This document shows positions 6,411 to 12,153 of a stretch of DNA of 12,153 nucleotides, piece by piece. The position numbers and the translations under genes are program-made. The notes beneath the pieces were generated by a model that made no database searches, was not told the origin of the DNA, and worked only from the letters and a program-made list of their open reading frames with translations. Each line of letters opens with the position of its first letter. Position 1 is the first letter of the stretch. Source of the stretch: Lachnospiraceae bacterium (GTDB taxonomy: Bacteria; Bacillota; Clostridia; Lachnospirales; Lachnospiraceae); assembly GCA_017477805.1 (NCBI GenBank), contig JAFUUM010000412.1, positions 1 to 12,153 on the forward strand, in the 5' to 3' direction.

Positions 6411-7226
6411 ATGATCCTGGCTTGTATCACCGTCATGGCCTTTTTGGTCCATGTGATCACAAGCGGTGAGTCTCTCTCCGAGTATGCCGACAAGCATCCG
6501 GAGGCGGCTTACGGGACCGTCACGTTTTCCGAAACGGAAGGGACTGCGCCCGAGGCGACAGAGGCTCCTGCTGAAGAGAACGATGAGGAAACAGAACAGG
6601 ATCTGAATGAAGAAACAAGGCTCCCGGACAGGGAGCCTGTTTTCTATGCGGAACTTTTGACGCCGCAGCTTATAGAGACCATCAAAGGCATCTCCATTCC
6701 CGCAGAGGGTGTTCCGGAACTGGACTTTGAAGATCTTCGTCTTCTGCACATCACCTTTGTAAACTTTGAGGGCGTGGAAGAAGTGGGAGAGATGATCTGT
6801 AACAAGAGCATCGCCGAAGACCTGTTATTGATCTTCCGGGAACTCTACGTGAGCGGATATCAGATTGAAAGCATGCAGCTTGTGGAAGCCTTTGAAGGAA
6901 GCGATGACCGCTCCATGGCTGCCAATAACACCTCCTGCTTTAACTACCGGAACATCGGGAAGAGCAGCAGGCTTTCACGACACGGATACGGCATGGCTGT
7001 GGACATCAATCCCGTGTACAACCCGGAGATCAAATACGGCAGCGATGGTGAGATCGCTGCCGTGAACCCTGCGGGGAGTGAAAATTACGTAAACCGGGAT
7101 GGATCTCCTCATCGCATCGACGAGAATGATCTGGCTTACCGGTTATTTACGGAACGGGGCTTTATCTGGGGCGGGAGCTGGAACTCCAGCACCGACTACA
7201 TGCATTTTGAAAAGCCCGGATATTAG
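6411..7226 (+). CDS. Membrane-anchored M15-type zinc D,D-/L,D-peptidase (VanY/CwlK-like)
   Basis: Likely trims cell-wall peptides outside the membrane. Of 271 residues, 2-16 form a hydrophobic signal anchor, 36-75 an acidic low-complexity linker rich in Glu, Thr and Ala, and about 135-270 an M15 peptidase domain. Zinc ligands are His191 and Asp198 in SRHGYGMAVDINP and His265 in DYMHFE; Asp262, three residues before the last ligand, fits the catalytic acid of the M15C (CwlK/Ply500) type. Substrate, D-Ala-D-Ala or L-Ala-D-Glu, cannot be told from this. The start is uncertain: only GGAAAA at 6397-6402 resembles a ribosome site, and no better in-frame start exists upstream. It uses more AGG and CGG codons than the operon before it, so it is probably weakly expressed. 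A terminator-like hairpin lies at 6613-6643 within the linker codons. Confidence 0.85.
   Translation: MILACITVMAFLVHVITSGESLSEYADKHPEAAYGTVTFSETEGTAPEATEAPAEENDEETEQDLNEETRLPDREPVFYAELLTPQLIETIKGISIPAEGVPELDFEDLRLLHITFVNFEGVEEVGEMICNKSIAEDLLLIFRELYVSGYQIESMQLVEAFEGSDDRSMAANNTSCFNYRNIGKSSRLSRHGYGMAVDINPVYNPEIKYGSDGEIAAVNPAGSENYVNRDGSPHRIDENDLAYRLFTERGFIWGGSWNSSTDYMHFEKPGY
6613..6643 (+). terminator. Terminator-like hairpin inside the peptidase coding region
   Basis: AGGCTCCC (6618-6625) and GGGAGCCT (6631-6638) pair perfectly around GGACA. With one bulged A the stem continues as AAAC against GTTT, and the 3' side runs into GTTTTC. GC-rich stem, short loop and A-rich/T-rich flanks are those of an intrinsic terminator, though the T-run is short. 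It is the first such structure after etfA and could end most operon transcripts. Confidence 0.45.
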
Positions 7227-7240
7227 AAGGCCGGTTTTGA

Positions 7241-9202
7241 TCAGCGGCCAAATCCAAAGCCGAACAGATCTGCACCACTCATATATCTGGAGATCTCATC
7301 GGAGAGATTTCGAAGATACCCCTGAAACAGTTTTTCGGCTTCGCTGACGGAAAGGGTAAATACGGAGATGGCATTTTCTTCGCGGTCAGGCAGAGGAATG
7401 TCATCTTTTTTCGTGTCCAGTTTCAGATCACCGGTGAGGCCAAAGAGCATATCTTCACCATTCAGAAGACGCACATGGCGAAGATCCAGGGTCAGAGTAT
7501 CCTTACCGTAATCAAGGATCTCGGCTTCCACATAAAATTCATAGGTATCTTCCGGAGTCAGGAGATTGATATCGTAAGTCAGGCTGTGATCCGCGGTAGC
7601 AGCTACGGACTTATACTCCAGGGTCAGATTTTTTGGATATCCTTCCAGAGCGCCTTCCCCATTATGGATGGAGGTGACGTTAAAATCTACGGCCCGCTGC
7701 TTGCCGGCGACACCGCTTCTCTTTTCCAGGGCATCGGATTTGGTCTGGGAGTAAACGGTTTCCATGGTAAGATCCCAGTTTTCTCCGGCAGGCCCCTTCA
7801 GGTGCAGGGTAAGCTGCGTCCGGTCGGAAGGAACGGCTTCAGCGGTGAGCTTTAGGTCAAAGGTTACTTCCCAGGTACCGCTTTCTTCGGAAATCTGTAG
7901 AAGGAGGGGCTCGGCGGTGGAGATCCGGCGAACCTTGATGCGGTCTTCATCGTCCACTGCAAAATTCAGAACGGGATCGGATAAGAGGATCTTATCCGTC
8001 AGGTCCTGATCTGCGGTCATCTTCAGGGTTTCCGCCATGTCGTATAACAGCGCATTTGTCTTTTCACGGTCGGTCTTCATTTCATAAGAAAGAAGAGCTC
8101 TGGTGGTATTGGCGTTTAAGGTGATCTCGTCTTCTACGGGGGTATCCGCCAGTTCCATGTTCATCAAAAAGGCTTCGATATCCCCGGCATTTTTCAAGAA
8201 AAACTCGCTTCCGAAGATGTCCGAGAGATTGCCCCGGATGTACAGGGGAAGACTGAGATCGGGCATGGTATCAAGCCCAAGGTAGGTGGCGGTGCCGGAA
8301 CCGTTTACCTGCTCTCCAATGTGTTCGGAGGAGAAAGTGACGGCTTCGTCCATCAGGGGAGACAGGATCAGGTACAGGTCCTTGTCTTTGGCCCACAGAT
8401 CCACAGAAGCAACGTCCATGCTGAAAGCATTGATGTTGGTGTTTGCAGAAAGTACCTTATTCTCCGGATCCCGATAGATGTCTCCGGACAGATCCGCTTT
8501 CAGGCGGGAACTCATCTTCTTCAGGATCTTTTCAGCAGAGGCCAGGGAGTTCACGGAGGATGCGTAAGGTGCTTTTGCATCTTCTTCTCCGGGCAAAAGG
8601 TCAGGCAGTTCTTCTTCCGGCGCTTCCTGAAGGTCGGGAATCGTGAGGCCGGATAAGTCGATGTTACTTACCTTCACATCGTACTGCGCATGCCCATAAC
8701 CGGAGAGAATATCCTGAAATGTGGCCATATAGCCGGTCTCTTCATCCAGATAGTCTTCTCTTGCGGAAAGATCCCGGACCAGAGCCTGACAGGAGCTTAG
8801 TACCGGATTTTTGTCCCGTTTGATCAGGAGCGTTAAAACCGCCAGCACCGCAAGCAGGGTCAGAAACAACACGGCAACCACCGTTAAATGTCTTCGTTTC
8901 CAGGTGCGTTTCAGTTTCTTTCGCCCACGGGAAAGACTTTCCATGGGACCTGAGACCCGTTCCCGAAGAGGTACCCTCGGCTCTTCTTTCTCATCTTCCA
9001 CCGGCTCTTCCGGGATCTCGGCTTCGAGCAGGAGCTTGTTTCGAAGGGTTTCTAAGTCTGTGCTTTCTTCATACCGGGCAGGAACCGCATCGGTTTTCTC
9101 GGTCTTTTCAGGGACAGGTTCCTGTATTTCCTCTTCCTTTTTTTCTGTATCAACCGGATCTTCCGTGATGTCCCGGAAGATCTTTTCTTTTTCGTTTTCC
9201 AT
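7241..9202 (-). CDS. Uncharacterised single-pass membrane protein with large extracytoplasmic domain
   Basis: I do not recognise this 653-residue protein. Residues 1-90 are highly charged, with repeated Glu/Lys/Pro stretches (EKTEKTD, EEPVEDEKEEP), and likely disordered in the cytoplasm. A basic patch, SRGRKKLKRTWKRR (91-104), precedes one membrane span at 105-127, so the positive-inside rule puts the N-terminus inside and about 525 residues outside. The outer part has one cysteine, many alternating hydrophobic/polar stretches that suggest beta strands (for example DLWAKDKDLYLILSP and LTLDLRHVRLL), and acidic loops. No catalytic motif is evident, so it may be structural or binding. AAGGAA lies 4 nt before the ATG. 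It converges on the peptidase gene with 14 nt between stops and is divergent from the VTT gene; nothing else links it to neighbours. Confidence 0.8.
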   Translation of the reverse strand: MENEKEKIFRDITEDPVDTEKKEEEIQEPVPEKTEKTDAVPARYEESTDLETLRNKLLLEAEIPEEPVEDEKEEPRVPLRERVSGPMESLSRGRKKLKRTWKRRHLTVVAVLFLTLLAVLAVLTLLIKRDKNPVLSSCQALVRDLSAREDYLDEETGYMATFQDILSGYGHAQYDVKVSNIDLSGLTIPDLQEAPEEELPDLLPGEEDAKAPYASSVNSLASAEKILKKMSSRLKADLSGDIYRDPENKVLSANTNINAFSMDVASVDLWAKDKDLYLILSPLMDEAVTFSSEHIGEQVNGSGTATYLGLDTMPDLSLPLYIRGNLSDIFGSEFFLKNAGDIEAFLMNMELADTPVEDEITLNANTTRALLSYEMKTDREKTNALLYDMAETLKMTADQDLTDKILLSDPVLNFAVDDEDRIKVRRISTAEPLLLQISEESGTWEVTFDLKLTAEAVPSDRTQLTLHLKGPAGENWDLTMETVYSQTKSDALEKRSGVAGKQRAVDFNVTSIHNGEGALEGYPKNLTLEYKSVAATADHSLTYDINLLTPEDTYEFYVEAEILDYGKDTLTLDLRHVRLLNGEDMLFGLTGDLKLDTKKDDIPLPDREENAISVFTLSVSEAEKLFQGYLRNLSDEISRYMSGADLFGFGFGR

Positions 9203-9319
9203 AGTGTTCCTTATATCATTTGTTTAAAGTGTTTTGCTGCGTGGCCACTCAGCCTGAAAGGAGAGGGCCTCGCCTACCTTAGTGTAACACAAAGCGCTGA
9301 ACCCTGCAGAAAAGAAGAA

Positions 9320-9341
9320 CACCGTAACCGCGGACACGGTG
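9320..9341 (+). promoter_or_regulatory. 22-bp dyad, candidate operator upstream of the VTT gene
   Basis: Outer arms CACCGT (9320-9325) and ACGGTG (9336-9341) surround a CCGCGG core (9328-9333). Nine of eleven symmetric positions pair. It abuts and overlaps the TG of the extended -10, where a -35 would normally lie and where a dimeric regulator could act. The regulator is unknown. Confidence 0.45.
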
Positions 9342-9348
9342 GTATAAT
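9340..9348 (+). promoter_or_regulatory. Extended -10 promoter of the VTT-ecf unit
   Basis: TGGTATAAT contains a perfect TATAAT (9343-9348) with the TG extension. No good -35 is visible 17 bp upstream (CACCGT), which is common for extended -10 promoters. A start near 9355 would give a leader of about 30 nt before the gene at 9386. Confidence 0.65.
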
Positions 9349-9385
9349 GGGAGAAGTGTAAAATCAGAGGGGATATCATCGAAAC

Positions 9386-10162
9386 ATGGAAAAGAAAACC
9401 ATCAAGCGGATCCTTATCCTTGTGGGGCTTGCCCTGTTCCTTGGCGTTTTGTACTATGCCGTGGGCCTGCCTATGCTGGCTTTTGTTGAGGATCCGGATT
9501 CCTTACATTCCTATATTGAAAGCCGCGGGATCCGGGGGCTCATCAGCTACTGCGGTCTGATCGTGATCCAGACCATGTCCTCCTGCATTCCCGGTACCCC
9601 GTTCTATATGGCAGCAGGCTATGTGTTGGGAGGCTTAAAAGGAGCGCTTTTATGCGACGTATCCGCAAGCCTTGGCAATACTTTTGCCTTCCTGCTTGGA
9701 AAAAAGTTCGGCAAAAGCTTACTTGAGAACCTGTTCTCCGAAAAGCAGATGGACCGGATAGGCGGCTACATCAATGAAGGCAAACCGAAGATGATACATG
9801 TGATGTTCATGCTGCTGCCTCTTCCCAAAGATGCCTATGCCTGGTTTGGCTACACATCCAAAGAACCGGTCTGGCAGTGGTTTGCCATCACGTTTTTGTG
9901 CCGCTTCCCCAATATTTTCCTGTATTCCTTCAGCGGGAAAAAGATCGGGGAAAAACAGTACGGCATTTTCATCGTGGGTGCCGCGGTGGCGGTCCTCTTT
10001 TATGTGGTCGGACTCATTTATCTAAGAAGGAAAAAACTTGCGAACAAGCAGGAGAATACAGTAAAATCAAAGATTGAAAGCGTTGCAAAGTACGAAACGA
10101 CAGAGGATGGCGCGCATGCAGGATCGGAAATCGCTGATCAAAACCAAAGATCTGGTGTATGA
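9386..10162 (+). CDS. TVP38/TMEM64 (VTT/DedA-like) family membrane protein
   Basis: A 258-residue integral membrane protein. Hydrophobic segments lie at about 8-30, 51-66, 72-106, 162-181 and 192-213. The VTT-domain core is recognisable: IPGTPFYMAAGYVLG (68-82), then GNTFAFLLGKKFGK (97-110), and LPLPKDAYAWFGYTS (144-158). Proteins with this fold are linked to phospholipid handling or envelope homeostasis; the exact role of this one is unknown. The tail after 214 is polar and cytoplasmic. AGAGGGG at 9366-9372 is a somewhat distant ribosome site (13 nt), but the ATG directly precedes the first membrane helix and a perfect extended -10 lies upstream. Its last 47 nt overlap ecfA1 in another frame, so the ECF genes are probably cotranscribed with it and translationally coupled. 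Confidence 0.85.
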   Translation: MEKKTIKRILILVGLALFLGVLYYAVGLPMLAFVEDPDSLHSYIESRGIRGLISYCGLIVIQTMSSCIPGTPFYMAAGYVLGGLKGALLCDVSASLGNTFAFLLGKKFGKSLLENLFSEKQMDRIGGYINEGKPKMIHVMFMLLPLPKDAYAWFGYTSKEPVWQWFAITFLCRFPNIFLYSFSGKKIGEKQYGIFIVGAAVAVLFYVVGLIYLRRKKLANKQENTVKSKIESVAKYETTEDGAHAGSEIADQNQRSGV

Positions 10163-10958
10163 ATATATTCGCCGGGATGAAGAAGGAAACGTGGAAAATC
10201 TGACGGAAGCCGTCAGTCACGTGGATCTTGAAGTTCAGCCCGGAGATTTTATTGCCATTCTCGGCCATAACGGGTCCGGGAAATCCACTCTGGCCAAGCA
10301 TTTCAACTCCATTCTTGTGCCCTCCGAGGGAACGGTGTGGATCGAAGAGATGGATTCCGCGGATGAGAAGAACCTGTGGGATATCCGCCAGAAGGTGGGC
10401 ATGGTGTTCCAGAACCCGGACAACCAGATCATCGGTCAGGTGGTGGAAGAGGACGTGGGCTTTGGTCCCGAGAACATGGGGGTTCCCACGAAGGAGATCT
10501 GGGAACGGGTGGAAGAGTCCTTAAAGACCGTGGGAATGTATGAATTCCGGAAATACTCTCCCAATAAACTCTCCGGCGGACAAAAGCAGAGAGTTTCCAT
10601 TGCCGGTGTCATCGCCATGCACCCTCAGTGCATCGTCCTCGATGAACCGACGGCCATGCTGGATCCCCGGGGCAGAAAAGAAGTGATCCGGGCGGTGAGA
10701 GCTTTAAATGATGTGGAAAAAATGACCGCCATCCTCATCACCCATTACATGGAAGAGATCGTTTATGCGGATAAGGTCTTTGTCATGGATGCGGGAAAAG
10801 TCGTGATGAGCGGTACCCCCAGAGAAGTCTTTTCTCAGGTGGAGAAGCTAAAAGAACTGAGGCTGGAAGTTCCGGTGGTAACGGAACTGGCCTATGAATT
10901 AAAGAAAGCGGGACTCCCCATGCCGGATGGTATTCTGGACAGCCGGGAGTTCGTGTAA
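10116..10958 (+). CDS. ecfA1: Energy-coupling factor transporter ATPase EcfA1
   Basis: One of the two ATPases that power group II ECF transporters, which import vitamins and some metals through exchangeable S components. The 280-residue protein has Walker A GHNGSGKST (50-58), Q-loop Gln99, the ABC signature LSGGQKQRV (152-160), Walker B IVLDEPTAMLDP with catalytic Glu177, and switch His210. The C-terminal extension (about 240-280) is typical of EcfA proteins. I chose ATG 10116 because AGAGG (10102-10106) lies 9 nt upstream and the N-terminus then fits the family; ATG 10107 and TTG 10074 are also in frame but poorly placed. It overlaps the VTT gene by 47 nt and is followed by ecfA2. In many Firmicutes this module instead follows rplQ. 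Confidence 0.93.
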   Translation: MQDRKSLIKTKDLVYEYIRRDEEGNVENLTEAVSHVDLEVQPGDFIAILGHNGSGKSTLAKHFNSILVPSEGTVWIEEMDSADEKNLWDIRQKVGMVFQNPDNQIIGQVVEEDVGFGPENMGVPTKEIWERVEESLKTVGMYEFRKYSPNKLSGGQKQRVSIAGVIAMHPQCIVLDEPTAMLDPRGRKEVIRAVRALNDVEKMTAILITHYMEEIVYADKVFVMDAGKVVMSGTPREVFSQVEKLKELRLEVPVVTELAYELKKAGLPMPDGILDSREFV

Positions 10959-10985
10959 GCTTATAAAAAAGCGGTGGGAATGTAC

Positions 10986-11843
10986 ATGGCGTTGATCGTT
11001 GATCATCTGACACATGAATATGACGAAGGCGGTATTACCGTACGGGCCTTAAATGACGTGTCTTTCTCCATTCACGAAGGAGAATTTCTGGGGCTCATCG
11101 GTCATACCGGATCCGGAAAATCCACGCTGGTCCAGCACCTGAACGGACTTTTAAAGCCTACCTCCGGCAATATCTATTTCTATGGAAAAGACATCCATGA
11201 TCCGGAGTTTGACAGAAGAGCCCTGCGGGGAAAGGTGGGACTGGTGTTCCAGTACCCGGAGCATCAGCTCTTTGAAGTCACGGTATTTAAGGATGTGTGC
11301 TATGGTCCCAGAAACCTTGGACTGGATGAGAACGAAGTGGAACTCCGGGCCTATGAAGCCTTAAAACAGGTGGGTCTTGGAGACGAGAACTTTTACGTCT
11401 CGCCCTTTGAACTTTCCGGAGGACAAAAACGACGTGTAGCCATCGCAGGCGTACTGGCCATGAAACCGGAGATCCTGATCCTGGATGAGCCCACGGCAGG
11501 ATTGGATCCCAAAGGCCGGGAGGAGATCCTGGACCTGGTGGTATCCATTCAGGAACAGACGGGAATGGCCATTGTGTTAGTCTCTCACAGTATGGATGAT
11601 GTGGCCCGGTATGCGGACCGGATCCTTGTGATGGATCACGGCACCGTTGCCTTTCACGATACCCCGGAAAAGGTGTTTGAGCACGGGGAAGAACTGGAAA
11701 AGATGGGCCTTGGCCTCCCTCAGGTGACTTACCTGATGCGGGAATTGGCAAAGGAGACGGGGCTTTCCGTCAACACCTCCGCCATCACCATCGATCAGGC
11801 CCGGGATGACCTGATCCGTATTGCCGAAGCAATGCGTTCCTAA
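10986..11843 (+). CDS. ecfA2: Energy-coupling factor transporter ATPase EcfA2
   Basis: Second ATPase of the ECF module, expected to pair with EcfA1 on the cytoplasmic face of EcfT. It has 285 residues: Walker A GHTGSGKST (39-47), Q-loop Gln89 in VFQYPEHQLFE, signature LSGGQKRRV (143-151), Walker B ILILDEPTAGLDP with Glu168, and switch His201. Both ATPases thus look catalytically complete. The start is taken at ATG 10986 because GGTGGGA (10973-10979) lies 6 nt upstream; GTG 10974 and ATG 10980 overlap or touch that site and are less likely. It follows ecfA1 by 27 nt and precedes ecfT by 44 nt. The two ATPases are clear paralogues, and the order ecfA1-ecfA2-ecfT is the usual one in Firmicutes. 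Confidence 0.93.
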   Translation: MALIVDHLTHEYDEGGITVRALNDVSFSIHEGEFLGLIGHTGSGKSTLVQHLNGLLKPTSGNIYFYGKDIHDPEFDRRALRGKVGLVFQYPEHQLFEVTVFKDVCYGPRNLGLDENEVELRAYEALKQVGLGDENFYVSPFELSGGQKRRVAIAGVLAMKPEILILDEPTAGLDPKGREEILDLVVSIQEQTGMAIVLVSHSMDDVARYADRILVMDHGTVAFHDTPEKVFEHGEELEKMGLGLPQVTYLMRELAKETGLSVNTSAITIDQARDDLIRIAEAMRS

Positions 11844-11887
11844 AACGCGGGCACGGCAAAGGAACTTTAGGAAAGAAAGTACATTAC

Positions 11888-12153
11888 ATGATTCGAGATA
11901 TTACCCTTGGACAATATTATCAAACGGATTCGGTGATCCACCGTCTCGATCCGAGAGTGAAACTGATCGCAACCTTCTGGTTCATCGTTTCACTTTTTGT
12001 GGTGAATAATGTCTTCGGGTATCTTCTTGCCTTCCTGTTTTTGGCTCTTTGCATCAAATTATCAAAAGTACCCCTTCGGTTTATGGCCAAGGGTATGAAA
12101 TCCATTGTGGTGCTCCTTCTGATCACGGTACTCTTTAACCTGTTTTTGACGCC
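11888..12153 (+). CDS. ecfT: Energy-coupling factor transporter transmembrane protein EcfT (5' part)
   Basis: The first 88 codons of the membrane scaffold that joins the ATPase pair to the substrate-binding S component. The start MIRDITLGQYYQTDSVIHRL followed by DPRVKLIATFWFIVSLF is the characteristic EcfT N-terminus, with the conserved H-x-LDPRVKL segment before the first membrane helix. Further hydrophobic stretches lie at about residues 28-56 (FIVSLFVV, then GYLLAFLFLAL) and from about 74 (IVVLLLITVLFNLFL). The reading frame is open to the window edge. The ribosome site is weak: AGGAAAG around 11868-11874 is 13 nt upstream, so coupling to ecfA2 may help. The C-terminal part with the coupling motifs lies outside the window. 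Confidence 0.92.
   Translation, partial: MIRDITLGQYYQTDSVIHRLDPRVKLIATFWFIVSLFVVNNVFGYLLAFLFLALCIKLSKVPLRFMAKGMKSIVVLLLITVLFNLFLT

Noticed and set aside
6395..6463. ATG at 6395 (MEKSVYD...) as the start of the peptidase, which would require a frameshift.
   Set aside because: That frame closes quickly, while the frame from 6411 gives a natural hydrophobic anchor followed by the whole linker and domain; no frameshift is needed.
5327..6493. Long open reading frame on the minus strand opposite etfA (and similar ones opposite crt, bcd and thl).
   Set aside because: These are frames left open by the biased codon use of the sense genes. Their translations have no recognisable domain and the sense genes are unmistakable.
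7229..7249. GGCCG and CGGCC between the two convergent stops as a shared terminator.
   Set aside because: Only 5 bp with an 11-nt loop and no T-run on either strand after the stem; too weak to call.
8789..8800. L-S-S-C in the minus-strand membrane protein (Cys138) as a lipobox.
   Set aside because: A charged KRDKNP stretch separates it from the hydrophobic span and about 100 cytoplasmic residues precede the span, unlike a lipoprotein signal peptide.
9242..9290. GGCC-based imperfect hairpin and the small palindrome GTGT-A-ACAC upstream of the minus-strand gene, as a riboswitch or operator.
   Set aside because: The arms are short and interrupted, no known riboswitch core is visible, and no convincing minus-strand promoter could be aligned with them.
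10074..10115. TTG 10074 or ATG 10107 as the ecfA1 start.
   Set aside because: Neither has a ribosome binding site at a proper distance; ATG 10116 does and gives the usual N-terminus.

Overview
The window reads as a chromosomal segment of a strictly anaerobic, butyrate-forming member of the Clostridia, most likely Lachnospiraceae. The reasons are a complete thl-crt-hbd-bcd-etfB-etfA cluster, strong AGGAGG-type ribosome binding sites, intermediate GC content, a long-form hibernation factor and a Firmicutes-type ECF transporter module. I see no rRNA, tRNA, CRISPR array, insertion sequence or phage gene.

Region 1 (1-247) holds the 3' end of hpf (ribosome hibernation factor, long form) and its intrinsic terminator. 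Region 2 (248-389) is the control region of the butyrate operon: an extended -10 promoter overlapped by a good match to the Rex (NADH/NAD+ sensor) operator, plus a weaker Rex-like element and a short palindrome downstream. Region 3 (390-6376) is the operon itself. Thiolase joins two acetyl-CoA, Hbd reduces acetoacetyl-CoA, Crt dehydrates 3-hydroxybutyryl-CoA, and Bcd with EtfAB reduces crotonyl-CoA to butyryl-CoA, probably bifurcating electrons from NADH to ferredoxin. A perfect 9-bp stem-loop without a U-tract lies between hbd and bcd. No terminator directly follows etfA, and no gene for the last step to butyrate (CoA-transferase or kinase) lies in the window.

Region 4 (6411-7226) is a membrane-anchored M15-type zinc peptidase of the cell wall. 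It starts 34 nt after etfA, with a weak start and a terminator-like hairpin inside its 5' coding part. Region 5 (7241-9202, minus strand) is a 653-residue single-pass membrane protein that I do not recognise, convergent with the peptidase. Region 6 (9203-9385) is a divergent intergenic region with a perfect extended -10 promoter and an adjoining 22-bp dyad that may be an operator. Region 7 (9386-12153) is a TVP38/TMEM64 (VTT) membrane protein whose 3' end overlaps ecfA1, followed by ecfA2 and the 5' part of ecfT. EcfA1, EcfA2 and EcfT form the shared energising module of group II ECF vitamin transporters.

The genes are mostly well-known families. The points worth a second look are regulatory: the Rex site, the intra-operon hairpin, the hairpin inside the peptidase gene, the dyad before the VTT gene, and the overlap joining the VTT gene to the ECF module. 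I found no convincing sign of a wholly new system. The best candidate for unknown biology is the 653-residue envelope protein.
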